Assembly: GCA_002304345.1 (NCBI GenBank)
Contig: NEUU01000003.1
Coordinates: 62,001-126,000, forward strand
Origin: Verrucomicrobia bacterium Tous-C9LFEB
Lineage (GTDB): Bacteria > Verrucomicrobiota > Verrucomicrobiia > Methylacidiphilales > UBA1321
Direction of reading: 5' to 3'
DNA length: 64,000 nt
The notes under the pieces: model-generated
Told to the model about the DNA's origin: nothing
What the model saw: the letters and a program-made list of their open reading frames with translations, nothing else
Database searches by the model: none
Part shown: positions 17,237-26,118 of the stretch, in pieces
Position numbering within the stretch: position 1 is the first letter of the stretch
How the letters are laid out: each line of letters starts with the position of its first letter
Made by a program: the position numbers and the translations under genes

Positions 17237-19546
17237 TCAGTTGTCCCGGAAGGAGCAACCCAGCGCGGTCTGAAGTGTCTTGCGAACCTGATCGTGCCAG
17301 GCGTTCACTTCCTTCTCTGTTAATGTTCGGCTGGAGTCGCGATAAGTCAAGGAGTAGGCGAGAGATTTTTTATCGGCCGGAATTTTTTCGCCTTTGTCGT
17401 CAAGGAAAATGTCGAACAGGTCGATGGAGACGAGTCCGCTCACCTTGGCGCTTTGGATCGTGGACTGCACTTTTTCCTGCGTGATGTCGCGACCCACGAC
17501 GACGGCGAGGTCGCGGCGCATGGCGGGGAATTGCGGCAGCGGCGCGAACTTCGCGGGCGGGACGCTGGCGGCGAGCCAGTCATCGATGGCGAACTCGGCG
17601 TAGAAGACGGGGGTCTTGATGCCGTGCAGTTTGAGATCGGCGGCGCCGACTTTGCCCGCTTCGATCAACGCTTTCGCGGGAATGTTCGCGATGCATTGCA
17701 GGAAATCGGTCGCGCCCGTGAGGTCGAACAGATCGGCCTTGCGTTCGGACTGCCACCACGCGGCGGCGTCGACTTCACCCGCGACGAGCAGCGCGAGGCG
17801 CATCGGCTCGGCGATGTCGCGGTCCTTCGTCACATACACGCGGCCCACTTCGAAGAGTTGCACGCGGGCGACGCCACGCGAGAGATTGCGGGCGGCGACG
17901 GCGAGCAGGGTGTTCTTCAAGCTCGTGCGCAGGCGGGAATATTGTTCGTTGAGCGGATTGATCAGCGCGACGGCGTCGTCGCTGGCGGCGAGCTTCGTTT
18001 CCACGAGCACGTCGGTGACCGCTTCGTTCCAGCCGCGCGCGGCGAGCGTCTTGCGCAGCGTGCGCAGTTTGTCGTAACGGCGGTCCGCATCGCTCTCGCG
18101 GTTGATGCCGAAATTGATGCGCGCGGGAAGTTGCTGCAGGCCGTGCAGGCGGGCGACTTCCTCGATGAGATCGACTTCGCGGTCGAGGTCGTGACGGAAC
18201 GACGGAATCTCCCACTGCAGCGCGTGCTGTTCCTTGCCCTGCAATTTCAGGCCGAGGCCGAGGAGCCATTGCTCGATTTTTTCCGTCGGCACATGGGCCC
18301 CCATGAGTTTGTCGACGGCGGCGGGACGCAGCGAAACGATGCGCTTGGCGGTCGGCAGCGTGCCGGCATTGCACGGGGCGCACACGTGTTGCGCTCCGGC
18401 GAGCTGGGTGAGGAGCTGGATGGCGCGATCGCGCGCGAAGGTGACGAAGTCCGGATCGACGCGGCGCTCGAAGCGGTACGACGAGTCGGACATCAAGCCG
18501 AGGCGACGGCTGGTGCGGCGCACGTTGGCCGGTTGGAACCACGCGGCTTCGAGCACGAGCTCGGTCGTGGTCTCGGTGACGCCACTGTGCAAGCCACCCA
18601 TCACGCCCGCGAGCGCGATGGCTCCGGCGTCGTCGGCGATGACGATGTCGTCCGCCACGAGGTCGTAGGATTTTTCATCGAGCGCGGCGAATTTTTCGCC
18701 CGCATTGGCGCGGCGCGCGGTGATGGTTTTGCCGTGGAGCTTGGCCGCGTCGAACGCGTGTAGCGGCTGGCCGGTTTCCCACAGGACGAAATTGGTGATG
18801 TCGACCACGTTGTTGATCGGCTTGTGGCCCATGGCGCTGATCTTGTCCGCGAGCCATTGCGGGCTGGGGCCGACTTTGATACCGGTCAAATGCGTGGCGG
18901 AATAGAATGGCGCGAGGTCCGCTGCGGCGAGGGAGACGTTCCACGGGCAGGGCTCGGTGGCGGCGCTGGTGTGCGCGATCGGCCACGGCTTGAGCTTGCC
19001 CGCTCCGGCGGCGGCGATTTCGCGGGCGAGGCCGAGGTAGGAAAGCAGGTCGGGACGGTTCGGCGTGATCTCGACTTCGAAGATCGAATCGCCGGGCATG
19101 TATTCATGGAACACCGCGCCGAGGGGCGCGTCGGTCGGGAGAATGAGGATGCCGTCGGATTCCTCGGCAATGCCGAGTTCCTTGGCGGAGCAGCACATGC
19201 CTTGGGAGAGTTCGCCGCGCAGCTTGGATTCCTTGATCACGAAGTCGGCGGAGAAACGCGCGCCGGGCAGGGCGAGGACGATCTTGTCGTTGGCGTTGAA
19301 ATTCTTCGCGCCGCAGACGACCTGCCGCACGCCCTTGCCGTCGTTCACCTGGCAGAGGCGCAGGCGGTCGGCGTTGGGGTGTTGGACGAAGCTGACGATC
19401 TGGCCGACGACGATGTGGGGACTCTCGAGACCTTTGACTTCGAAGGACTCGACGGTATTGCCCGCGAGGGTGAGCCGTTCGAACAGCTCCTCGGCGGGAA
19501 TGGTGATGTCGACGTACTCTTTCAGCCAGCGTAACGAGAATTTCAT
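17237..19546 (-). CDS. pheT: Phenylalanine-tRNA ligase beta subunit
   Basis: The 769-residue beta chain of the alpha2beta2 phenylalanyl-tRNA synthetase. It starts MKFSLRWLKEYVDI and contains the tRNA-binding OB fold at about 40-150 (VGQIVSFVQHPNADRLRLCQV), B3/B4 and B5 domains (ITPNRPDLLSYLGLAREIAA; editing region), a catalytic-like core, and a C-terminal anticodon-binding FDX-ACB domain (FPAMRRDLAVVV). Length is close to the usual 790-800. The partner pheS is not adjacent, so the two subunits are encoded apart or pheS lies outside the window. Confidence 0.95.
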   Translation of the reverse strand: MKFSLRWLKEYVDITIPAEELFERLTLAGNTVESFEVKGLESPHIVVGQIVSFVQHPNADRLRLCQVNDGKGVRQVVCGAKNFNANDKIVLALPGARFSADFVIKESKLRGELSQGMCCSAKELGIAEESDGILILPTDAPLGAVFHEYMPGDSIFEVEITPNRPDLLSYLGLAREIAAAGAGKLKPWPIAHTSAATEPCPWNVSLAAADLAPFYSATHLTGIKVGPSPQWLADKISAMGHKPINNVVDITNFVLWETGQPLHAFDAAKLHGKTITARRANAGEKFAALDEKSYDLVADDIVIADDAGAIALAGVMGGLHSGVTETTTELVLEAAWFQPANVRRTSRRLGLMSDSSYRFERRVDPDFVTFARDRAIQLLTQLAGAQHVCAPCNAGTLPTAKRIVSLRPAAVDKLMGAHVPTEKIEQWLLGLGLKLQGKEQHALQWEIPSFRHDLDREVDLIEEVARLHGLQQLPARINFGINRESDADRRYDKLRTLRKTLAARGWNEAVTDVLVETKLAASDDAVALINPLNEQYSRLRTSLKNTLLAVAARNLSRGVARVQLFEVGRVYVTKDRDIAEPMRLALLVAGEVDAAAWWQSERKADLFDLTGATDFLQCIANIPAKALIEAGKVGAADLKLHGIKTPVFYAEFAIDDWLAASVPPAKFAPLPQFPAMRRDLAVVVGRDITQEKVQSTIQSAKVSGLVSIDLFDIFLDDKGEKIPADKKSLAYSLTYRDSSRTLTEKEVNAWHDQVRKTLQTALGCSFRDN

Positions 19547-20135
19547 AGGGAAGGGGGTATTTGAGCGTTACCGAGGGGAAAAGGCAAGTTCTAGGTGGGG
19601 AGGGGGAGGGAAGGCCGTTCTAGGTACGAGGTTCTAAGTACGAAGTAGGGGGAGTGAGGAAGAAAATCGGGTTCGCGGCTCCGAAGCGCTCCCAACGGCT
19701 CCAGATTTCCTAAGTGCTTGAGGCGGAGCATGCGAGCCACGAGGCGCGTGCATGCGGGGTAGGGGATGGATCGGTGGTAACGCTGGATCTCGGACATGGA
19801 GCGTATTTAACCATGGATCGCGGGGAAACGGTTAGGCTTAGGTTTGCTACGTGAGCTACGTGTGCGAGATTTTTGCCGCGAGGCGGCAAAAGAAGTTCTA
19901 AGTACGAGGTTCTAGGTTCTAAGTATCGGCGGGTGAGGATCACCGTTGCTGGAAGTCGCTCTCTAGATTAAGGCTGATGCCTTAACCTGCCCCCTTGCCC
20001 GATCCCTCGACTACGCTCGGGATGACGGAGTGTGAATGCAATAGTCTTGAAGCGATTTGCATCGCAAATCAGCTACCGAGTCCAGCGTCACGCTGGTCAT
20101 CCCGAGCGCAGTCGAGGGATCGGGCAAGGGGGCGG
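19547..20135. repeat. Gene-free gap with interspersed repeats and a 37-bp inverted repeat
   Basis: The TTCTAGGTACGAGG/TTCTAAGTACGAAGT word appears at 19617-19646 and again near 19893. The block 19846-19925 resembles 408-480 and contains GCCGC-GAG-GCGGC. Arms of 37 bases at 19990-20026 and 20096-20132 are inverted with one mismatch. Between them sit GATTTGC-ATC-GCAAATC (20054-20070) and CCAGCG-TCA-CGCTGG (20082-20096). A reverse ORF at 19591-19797 may be a gene relic, but its tail is made of repeat sequence. Confidence 0.8.
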
Positions 20136-20795
20136 TCAGAAGCGCGAGAGTGTCACTACTTGGAGGGCTGAGGAATTGAGCACCGATTCCGGTGAGACGA
20201 CGGTTTGGTCGAGGGGGATGGCGTCACCGTACGTTTTTTTGAGCTGACGGGCGACCAAGGGGTGGGTGATGTTGAAGTCCCGGAGGTGTTGCAACGGGCA
20301 GAGTTCGATCTGGAAATGACGCTGGAAAAGTTTCCACACGAGTTCGGAGCAGTAGAGGCGGTCGTCGGACCATTCCATGAGGTAGTCGTATGATTTGCCT
20401 TCGAACTCGCGCGCGGCGGCGTCCAAGCGGGCGGCGAGATCGGGGAACGGCTCGGAGGAGAAGCGGATCGGGCGACGGATCGCAATCGGTGTGAACGGCG
20501 TGCGTTTGACCCATTCCGCGAGTGGAGTGCACAGGACGGGTTCGAGGGCTTCGAGTACCATTTTTTTGCCGTGGCGGAGAATGATGATGCCCATGTGATC
20601 GTATTGGGAGTTCGTGGCGATGCGGATGGCGACGCCTTGCATGCTGAGGCATTTCTGGAAAACCAGATCGCCGGGCTGGACGGTTTGTTCGACGCGTTGC
20701 GCGTAGTGGTTGAGGTGCAGAGAAAAGGCGAGGGCGAGGAGGAAAAGGAACGGTGCGCAAATGAGGAGACGGCGAAGGAGGGGACGAGAGCTCAT
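20136..20795 (-). CDS. YiiX-type permuted papain-like (NlpC/P60 superfamily) hydrolase
   Basis: A 219-residue protein with an N-terminal membrane/signal segment (residues 8-28). The fold markers of the YiiX/YebB group are visible: GDLVFQ near 43, IATNSQYDHMGIII carrying the catalytic His near 66, and a late catalytic Cys in LYCSELVWKLF near 150. In this circularly permuted family the His precedes the Cys, as here. Members are thought to cleave amide or ester bonds of lipids or peptides in the periplasm; the substrate is unknown. The stop lies just inside the right arm of an inverted repeat. Confidence 0.8.
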   Translation of the reverse strand: MSSRPLLRRLLICAPFLFLLALAFSLHLNHYAQRVEQTVQPGDLVFQKCLSMQGVAIRIATNSQYDHMGIIILRHGKKMVLEALEPVLCTPLAEWVKRTPFTPIAIRRPIRFSSEPFPDLAARLDAAAREFEGKSYDYLMEWSDDRLYCSELVWKLFQRHFQIELCPLQHLRDFNITHPLVARQLKKTYGDAIPLDQTVVSPESVLNSSALQVVTLSRF

Positions 20796-21440
20796 GAAGA
20801 AGGTTTAGTGCGTAATGGTTTATATATCAACCAAATTGTTGGGGTTCGATTTTAGTGGCTGCGACCCCTCCGGGGTCGGGGTGATGGTGTATGCGTAACC
20901 GGGGGTGTCGCTGCGCTCAACCCCCGGCTAATGGCTGCAAACCCTTCGGGTTTGAGGAAGGGAATTTCGGTGGGTGAGAGTTGGGTTGGAGAGAGGCCCG
21001 GTCTGCGAGCTTGCGTCTGCCGAAGTCAGCGAGTTCGGCGCCAACGCTATCGCGAGAGCATGGCTCGGAACTGTAGGGCGGTTCACCGAACCGTCCTACA
21101 ACAAGGCAGGTGCAGGCAATCTATTGAGGATGTGCCAGTACGACGTTAGAGCAGATTCGATTTAGATAGTCGCAAGAAGTCAGGAACAATGTGGAGTCAG
21201 CGATCATGAGAACTCCAGTGAAGATTGACACACCCCGGCGCTGCGCGCCACCCCTCTTGATAGAGGGGATTTCGGCTGCGGAAGTGGGAGGTGGCAGCTT
21301 CGCTGCCAATCGGCGGTTCACCGAACCGCCCTACAGCAAGGCAGGTGCTGGCAATCTATTGAGGATATGCCGGTACGACGTTCGTGCGGCGATACCTCGT
21401 ACCTAGAACTTCGTACTTCGAACTCGCCTTTTTCCCCGGC
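20796..21440. repeat. Gene-free repeat island
   Basis: This stretch contains only repeats: CGACCCC-TCC-GGGGTCG (20862-20878), a CCGGGGGT/ACCCCCGG pair (20899-20927), CAAACCC-TTC-GGGTTTG (20938-20954), a 13-bp hairpin with ACC loop (21072-21100), copy 2 of the 94-bp dispersed repeat (21149-21242, reverse), CCCCTCT/AGAGGGG (21251-21268), GGCAGC-TTC-GCTGCC (21293-21307), GGCGGTTC-ACC-GAACCGCC (about 21312-21330), and two 67-base direct copies at 21081-21147 and 21316-21382 differing at five positions. Overlapping ORFs here are not genes. Confidence 0.85.
21149..21242 (-). repeat. Dispersed 94-bp repeat, copy 2
   Basis: Reverse-complement copy of 11288-11381 with six mismatches. It is placed between two direct 67-base copies (21081-21147 and 21316-21382), so it appears embedded in a larger composite element. 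Confidence 0.85.
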
Positions 21441-21935
21441 TCAACCTTTGAGCTGAGTTTCGAGCAGGGAGATCTGGTCGCGGAGGGAGGCGGCTTCTTC
21501 GTAGCGTTCCTGCTGGACGGCTTGTTGGAGCTCGCCGTGGAGTTCGCGGAGGCGATTCTGGTAGAGCTGCATTTTGGCCATCTTGGAGGGAATCTTGCCG
21601 CGATGGGTGGTGCCTTTGTGCATGTCCTTGAGGATGACGCCGAGGCCTTCCGCAAAGGTGGTGTAGCATTGGGGACAGCCGAGGCGGCCGGTCTTCTTGA
21701 AGTCGGGCTGGGTGAAGCCGCAGTTGGGGCAGACGGCTTCGTCGTTGGCGGTGGTCTTGATTTCGTCGGCGGCGCCGAGGCCGAGGAGCATGTCGGCCAG
21801 GGAGAAGCCGGCGGGGTCAGCGACGCCTTTTTCTTTGGCGCACTTTTCGCACAGGTCGACCTTTTGCATCTTCCCACTGATGATTTGGGTGAGATGCACG
21901 GTGGCTTCTTCGTTTTTGCAGACTTCGCAGAGCAT
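21441..21935 (-). CDS. McsA-like zinc-finger protein with UvrB/UvrC motif
   Basis: A 164-residue protein with four CXXC pairs (CEVC, CEKC, CPNC, CPQC), expected to bind zinc, and a C-terminal UVR motif (QERYEEAASLRDQISLLE). This is the layout of McsA, the activator of the protein-arginine kinase McsB in the CtsR/Clp stress system of Firmicutes; homologues also occur in PVC bacteria. No kinase gene is adjacent here. The start is an ATG at 21935 (MLCEVCKNEEATVH), which matches the family. Confidence 0.8.
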   Translation of the reverse strand: MLCEVCKNEEATVHLTQIISGKMQKVDLCEKCAKEKGVADPAGFSLADMLLGLGAADEIKTTANDEAVCPNCGFTQPDFKKTGRLGCPQCYTTFAEGLGVILKDMHKGTTHRGKIPSKMAKMQLYQNRLRELHGELQQAVQQERYEEAASLRDQISLLETQLKG

Positions 21936-22143
21936 AGTCGTTTCCAGTTTGGGAACCGCTGCTTAAATAGCCATGGGCTGTCTGCGAACGATTTTCACGG
22001 CCTGCCATTGTGGCTCGCCGCGTCCGTATCCTTTAGATACGGCCTTGGCTCGCCACTTCGGCATCCCGTAAAACTTGTTCGCATCTCGCTCCATGTCGAT
22101 TTAATCAACAGTTCCTAATCGGGAGACTAGGCTCCCGTCCTTA

Positions 22144-23022
22144 CTAATAAATTGGCACGCCTGTGGTCCGGGTCAAATCCTTAAAGCGGCGCATGACGTC
22201 GCCGGTGATGGCGCCGGGCTTGCCTTCGCCGATGATGCGGCCGTCGACATTGACGACGGGGACGATCTCGGCTCCGGAGCCGGTGAGGAAAATTTCGTCG
22301 GCGACGAAGAGGTCGTAGCGGGTGAGGTTGGTTTCGACGGTTTGTTTGCCCATGGTCTTGATGATGTCCATGGTGCATTTGCGGGTCATGCCGCCGAGGG
22401 CTCCGGCGTAGATGGGCGGGGTGAAGATCTGGCCCTTCTTGATGATGAAGATGTTATCTCCGCTACATTCGGCCACATAGCCTTCGGCGTTGAGGAGGAT
22501 GGATTCCTGCGCGCCGGCGAGGTTGCCCTCGATTTTGGCCATGATGTTGTTGAGGTAGTTGAGGGATTTGATGGCGGGGCTGAGCATGGCGTTGCCCATG
22601 CGTTGGGTGGGGGTGGTGATCACCTTGAGGCCCTTGACGTAGAATTCCTCAGGGTAGAGCTGGATGGTTGCGGCAATGCAGATGATGCTGGGCTTGGAGC
22701 ATTTGTCGGGGCTCATGCCGAGGTCGCCCACGCCACGGGTCACCACGAGGCGGATGTAGCCGTCGCGGATGTTGTTGATCTTGCAGCTTTCGAGGACGAT
22801 CTTCTGCATTTCATCATAGGTGATGGGGATTTGCAGGAGGATGGCCTTGGCGGAATCGTAGAGGCGGTCGAGGTGTTCCTTGAGGAGGAAGACGCGGCCG
22901 TTGTAGGCGCGGATGCCTTCGAAAATACCATCACCATACAGGAGACCGTGGTCGAACACCGATATTTTGGCGTCGGCCTGGTCGTAAAATTTGCCATCAA
23001 TGTAGATCTTGGACGTACTCAT
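22144..23022 (-). CDS. ilvE: Branched-chain aminotransferase (class IV PLP enzyme)
   Basis: A 292-residue fold-type-IV aminotransferase that interconverts branched-chain amino acids and keto acids. Typical features are DGKFYDQADAKISVFDHGLL at the N-terminus, the Arg/Tyr segment YGDGIFEGIRAYNGRVF, the PLP lysine in AIKSLNYLNN (near residue 152) and the GSGAEIVPV loop. D-amino-acid transaminase or aminodeoxychorismate lyase are possible alternatives. The start at 23022 overlaps the stop of the upstream ABC ATPase (ATGA), implying coupling despite the unrelated function. Confidence 0.87.
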   Translation of the reverse strand: MSTSKIYIDGKFYDQADAKISVFDHGLLYGDGIFEGIRAYNGRVFLLKEHLDRLYDSAKAILLQIPITYDEMQKIVLESCKINNIRDGYIRLVVTRGVGDLGMSPDKCSKPSIICIAATIQLYPEEFYVKGLKVITTPTQRMGNAMLSPAIKSLNYLNNIMAKIEGNLAGAQESILLNAEGYVAECSGDNIFIIKKGQIFTPPIYAGALGGMTRKCTMDIIKTMGKQTVETNLTRYDLFVADEIFLTGSGAEIVPVVNVDGRIIGEGKPGAITGDVMRRFKDLTRTTGVPIY

Positions 23023-23711
23023 CGTTGAATTTCTCCGGTGGCCAGATGCAATCTGTTCTGACCGAGTCTTGCAATCGTGTCGTCGTGTGTGACGACAATC
23101 AAGGTTTTCTTTTGGGTGGACTGGAGCTCGAGGAGGAGGTCCATGACCTCTTTGCCGGTGGCGGCGTCGAGGTTGCCGGTGGGTTCGTCGGCGAGAAGGA
23201 GCCGGGGGTTGTTGCGCAGGGCGCGGGCGATGGCGACGCGTTGTTGTTCGCCGCCGGAGAGTTCCGCGGGCCGGTGGTGGGTGCGGTGGCCGATGCCGAC
23301 TTGTTCGAGGAGTCGGCGGCCGATGGCGGGGTCGCCCCGGCCGGAGAGGCGGGCGGGCATTTCGACGTTCTCGAGCGCGGAGAATTCGGGGAGCAAATGG
23401 TAGGCTTGGAAGACGAAGCCGATGGTGTGGTTGCGCCACTGGGCGAGTTGGTTGCCGCTCCAGCGGTAGATGGATTGGCCGCTCCAGAGGACTTCGCCGG
23501 AGTCGGGTTGTTCGAGGCCGCCGAGGATGTGGAGGAGGGTGCTCTTGCCGGAGCCGGAGGCACCCTGGATCATGGTGATTTCGCCCGCAGGAAAGGTGAC
23601 GTTGACTTCGCGCAGGACGCGGATTTCGTTCGCGCCAATGGCGAAGCTTTTGCGCACGGCGCGGGCGGCGAGCGTGAGGGAATCGGCAGTGGTGTCGAGG
23701 GGATCACTCAT
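23019..23711 (-). CDS. lolD: Lipoprotein-releasing-type ABC transporter ATPase (LolD-like)
   Basis: A 230-residue ATPase with Walker [11 protein letters not shown]-loop [16 protein letters not shown], signature [15 protein letters not shown], Walker [13 protein letters not shown] and the H-loop VVTHDD. It belongs to the MacB/LolD/FtsE group and pairs with the LolC/E-type permease immediately upstream, whose end it overlaps by 8 bases. The likely job is to extract lipoproteins from the inner membrane, although related exporters of other molecules cannot be ruled out. The start at 23711 ([10 protein letters not shown]) is preferred over upstream in-frame codons within the permease gene. Confidence 0.87.
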   Translation of the reverse strand: MSDPLDTTADSLTLAARAVRKSFAIGANEIRVLREVNVTFPAGEITMIQGASGSGKSTLLHILGGLEQPDSGEVLWSGQSIYRWSGNQLAQWRNHTIGFVFQAYHLLPEFSALENVEMPARLSGRGDPAIGRRLLEQVGIGHRTHHRPAELSGGEQQRVAIARALRNNPRLLLADEPTGNLDAATGKEVMDLLLELQSTQKKTLIVVTHDDTIARLGQNRLHLATGEIQR

Positions 23712-24960
23712 AACGCAGGGCGCGGGCGGGGGCGAGTTTGGCGGCGGTTTGGGCCGGGATGAGGGCGGCGAGGACGCAGAGAATGACGGCGGCGAGGGCG
23801 ATGAAGGCCACGGTTTCGGGATGCACGACGGCGGGGAGTTCGGCGAAGTTGTAGACGTCGGCGGGAAAGACGGTGATGCCGAAGGTGCGGTCGAGGAAGT
23901 GGCGGAAGGGGTTGCGGTAGTGGAGGGCGACGAGGCCGCAGGCGACGCCCAGGGCGGAGCCGAGGAGGCCGACGATGAAGCCGTACCAGGAGAAGATGAG
24001 GCGGATCTGGCTGCCGCGGGCACCGAGGGCTTTGAGGGCGCCGATCTCGCGGGATTTTTGGACGGTGATGGTGATGAGGGTGCTGCAGAGTCCGAACGCG
24101 GCGACGATGACGATGAAGAAGAGGATGAAGGTCATCATGGAGCGTTCGGTGGCGATGGCGGTGAAGAGCGGTTTGTTGAGGTCCATCCAGGTGCGGGCGA
24201 CGAGGGGGGGCTTGAGTTCGGCGCGCAGTTGCTTGGCGAGGGTGAAGACGGTGAGGGGATCTTTCACGCGGACGTTGATGCCGTGGACGCCGTCGCCGAG
24301 GTTGTAAAGCTGCTGGGCGTTCTCGAGGGAGGTGATGAAGAAGTTGAGGTCGTAGTCGAAGAGGCCGGTGCGGAAGACGCCGGTGATGAGGTATTCGCTG
24401 GGGAGGACGGCGACTTTCTGGTGGCTGCGCTGGGCTTCGCGGAGCACGGCGAGGTGGCCGGGCGCGTAGATGAGGAGTTTGTCGCCGGGGAGGGCCATGT
24501 TGCGCTTGGCCCATTCTTCGCCCACGAGGACGGTGAGGCCGCGGAGTTCGTACTCGCCGCTGATGATGTATTTGTGGAGGGGGATGACGGCGTCTTCGCG
24601 GTTGGCGGGGACGCCCTTGATGACGGGGGCGGTGATGCGTCCGGCGAATTCGACGAGGACGGGGCCCATGACGTAGGGACTGGCGGCGAGGACTTCGGGA
24701 TGTTTCGGGCTGTGGATGGTCTCGGTCACTTGCTCGGCGTTGCGCAGGAGGTCGGAACTGCTGACGACGAGGTGGGCGTTGAAGCCGATGACTTTTTCGC
24801 TGAGGCGCTGTTCAAAGCCTTCCATGACGGCGATGACGATGATGAGGACGGCGACGCCAATGGTGACGCCGAGGACGGAGAGGACGGTGATGACGGAGAC
24901 AAAGGTCCGGCGGGGACGCAGGTAGCGCAGGGCAATGGAGAGTTCAACCGGCCAGGACAT
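23704..24960 (-). CDS. lolC: LolC/LolE-family ABC permease
   Basis: A 418-residue permease with one N-terminal transmembrane helix, a large periplasmic domain (about 50-260), and three C-terminal helices (near 270-295, 320-345, 375-400) separated by the FtsX-family stretch KSREIGALKALGARGSQIRLIF. It starts MSWPVELSIALRYLRPRRTFVSVIT, typical for LolC/E. Only one permease is present, as in bacteria that use a single LolCE-type homodimer. It is the first gene of the permease-ATPase-aminotransferase operon. Confidence 0.87.
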   Translation of the reverse strand: MSWPVELSIALRYLRPRRTFVSVITVLSVLGVTIGVAVLIIVIAVMEGFEQRLSEKVIGFNAHLVVSSSDLLRNAEQVTETIHSPKHPEVLAASPYVMGPVLVEFAGRITAPVIKGVPANREDAVIPLHKYIISGEYELRGLTVLVGEEWAKRNMALPGDKLLIYAPGHLAVLREAQRSHQKVAVLPSEYLITGVFRTGLFDYDLNFFITSLENAQQLYNLGDGVHGINVRVKDPLTVFTLAKQLRAELKPPLVARTWMDLNKPLFTAIATERSMMTFILFFIVIVAAFGLCSTLITITVQKSREIGALKALGARGSQIRLIFSWYGFIVGLLGSALGVACGLVALHYRNPFRHFLDRTFGITVFPADVYNFAELPAVVHPETVAFIALAAVILCVLAALIPAQTAAKLAPARALRYE

Positions 24961-25041
24961 AGGGTTTGCTTACGGTAAAGCAAAAGGCGAAGGGCGAAAG
25001 TCAAAACTCTAGCGAGTGGGAGAGCGCCTCCAATGCGGATA

Positions 25042-25151
25042 ATTTGGAGTGCGGGAGCTTGCTCCCGCTTTGTCGTAGGCGGCTTGCCGCCATCAATAGC
25101 GCGAAAGGAGAATCAAAAGGCAAAGCGGCGGCAAGCCGCCGCACTCCAAAT
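25042..25151. repeat. Palindromic module bounded by TTTGGAGTGC / GCACTCCAAA
   Basis: The module begins TTTGGAGTGC and ends with its complement near 25141-25150. Inside are GCGGGAG-CTTG-CTCCCGC (25051-25068), GGCGGC-TT-GCCGCC (25079-25092) and GCGGCGG-CAAG-CCGCCGC (25125-25142). The last 31 bases (25121-25151) recur exactly at 26119-26149. It lies between the permease and HAD genes. Confidence 0.85.
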
Positions 25152-25162
25152 CGTCCATCGCC

Positions 25163-25783
25163 TTATAGGCTCAAATTATGCGCGTCGAATTGCTTGCGGG
25201 TGGTGGCGAGGTTGACGTGCTGGATGGCGCGAATGCCGAGGCCGCGCGCGATCTGGACGAACATTTCGCGATCTTCGAGGTAGAGGACGTGACGGGTGGA
25301 GACTTGCGCGATGTCGAGCGCGGCGCGGTAGATGTCGGCATCGGGTTTGCGGAAGTGGACGTAGCAGGAGGAGATGAAGAAGTCGACGAAACGGTCGAGC
25401 TTGAATTTGCGAATGCGGTGGGCGTTGAGTTCGCGGCCTTCGTTGCTGACGACGGCGACCTTGAGCCCGTGCTTGGCTTTGAGTTCGCAGATGTACTGGA
25501 TCATGTCGGGCAGCGGCTTCGATTGGGCGAACATGAACGTGCGGAAATCGGCGACGGAGAAGTTGCGCTTGCGGTAGAAGACGACGCGCTGGAGATATTC
25601 CTCGAGGGTGAGCTTGCCTTCCTCGTAGGTGTCGAAGGTGAGGTGATGACGCTCCGCGGTTTCGTCGGCGTCGAGATGGAAGTGCTCCACCGCGCGGGCG
25701 CGGGCGGCGCGGTCCCAGCCGTTGGTGAGGAGGACGCCGCCGATATCGATGAAGAGGGTGGTGATGGGAGTGGAGCGTTTCAT
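25163..25783 (-). CDS. HAD-like hydrolase, YihX type
   Basis: A 206-residue haloacid-dehalogenase hydrolase. Motif I reads LFIDIGGVLL, the D-x-G-G variant common in the YihX/epoxide-hydrolase-N group where the second Asp is replaced by Gly. Motif II is VAVVSNEG, the motif III lysine is in FRKPDADIYRAAL and motif IV is LYLEDREM, with an alpha-helical cap after residue 20. Such enzymes often dephosphorylate sugar phosphates; the substrate here is not known. Confidence 0.75.
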   Translation of the reverse strand: MKRSTPITTLFIDIGGVLLTNGWDRAARARAVEHFHLDADETAERHHLTFDTYEEGKLTLEEYLQRVVFYRKRNFSVADFRTFMFAQSKPLPDMIQYICELKAKHGLKVAVVSNEGRELNAHRIRKFKLDRFVDFFISSCYVHFRKPDADIYRAALDIAQVSTRHVLYLEDREMFVQIARGLGIRAIQHVNLATTRKQFDAHNLSL

Positions 25784-25885
25784 GTCCTAACAAACTGTCG
25801 TCATTTGCAAGGGGCGCAAGCAATAATAATAGGGCGTATTAGTGAGGCTGTTGACAACCGGAAAATCGCCATTACGTTTTTTGCC

Positions 25886-26017
25886 ATGAATACCCTCCTT
25901 AAAGTCCTTTGTGTTGCCGTGCTCGCGTCGTTCGCCACTGTCTCGCTCCACGCCCAATGTTCGGGCGGCGGCTGCAGCGGCAAGGATAAGAAGAAGACGG
26001 AAGAAAAAGGCAAATAA
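25886..26017 (+). CDS. Small secreted Cys/Gly- and Lys-rich peptide
   Basis: A 43-codon gene. The product starts MNTLLKVLCVAVLASFATVS and has a clear signal peptide with a likely cleavage at LHAQ, leaving a mature peptide of about 20 residues (CSGGGCSGKDKKKTEEKGK). The cysteine directly after AQ could also be lipidated, although no full lipobox is present. A CTCCTT stretch follows the start, but no strong ribosome site precedes it. Function is unknown. A GC-rich hairpin follows at about 26044-26080. Confidence 0.55.
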   Translation: MNTLLKVLCVAVLASFATVSLHAQCSGGGCSGKDKKKTEEKGK

Positions 26018-26043
26018 AGTCGCGGCAAACGCGCCAGCGATCA

Positions 26044-26086
26044 ATGGCCATCCATCGGCTCTGCCCGGTGGGTGGCCGTTGTGCTT
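26044..26086 (+). terminator. Possible terminator-like hairpin
   Basis: An imperfect GC-rich stem (GGCCATCC at about 26046 pairing with GGGTGGCC near 26072, with G-T pairs) is followed by TTGTGCTTTT. It sits 27 bases after the small peptide gene and could end that transcript. Confidence 0.45.
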
Positions 26087-26118
26087 TTGAGAGGGCAGGA
26101 GCACGCTCACGCAACGGC

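Noticed and set aside
19591..19943. Two overlapping reverse ORFs after pheT
   Set aside because: Their ends are encoded by the TTCTAAGTACGAAGT and CCGCGAGGCGG repeats, so they are probably chance frames or a worn relic; not listed as genes.
20862..21382. CRISPR array
   Set aside because: The repeats are palindromes of differing sequence and spacing, not equal direct repeats with unique equal-length spacers, and no cas gene is present.
21356..21877. 173-codon reverse ORF overlapping the McsA-like gene
   Set aside because: Ser/Pro/Ala-rich shadow in another frame; the McsA-like frame has the zinc cysteines and UVR motif.
23470..24978. 502-codon forward ORF opposite the ABC permease
   Set aside because: Acidic Gly/Glu/Asp-rich shadow of the LolC/E-type gene; no domain.
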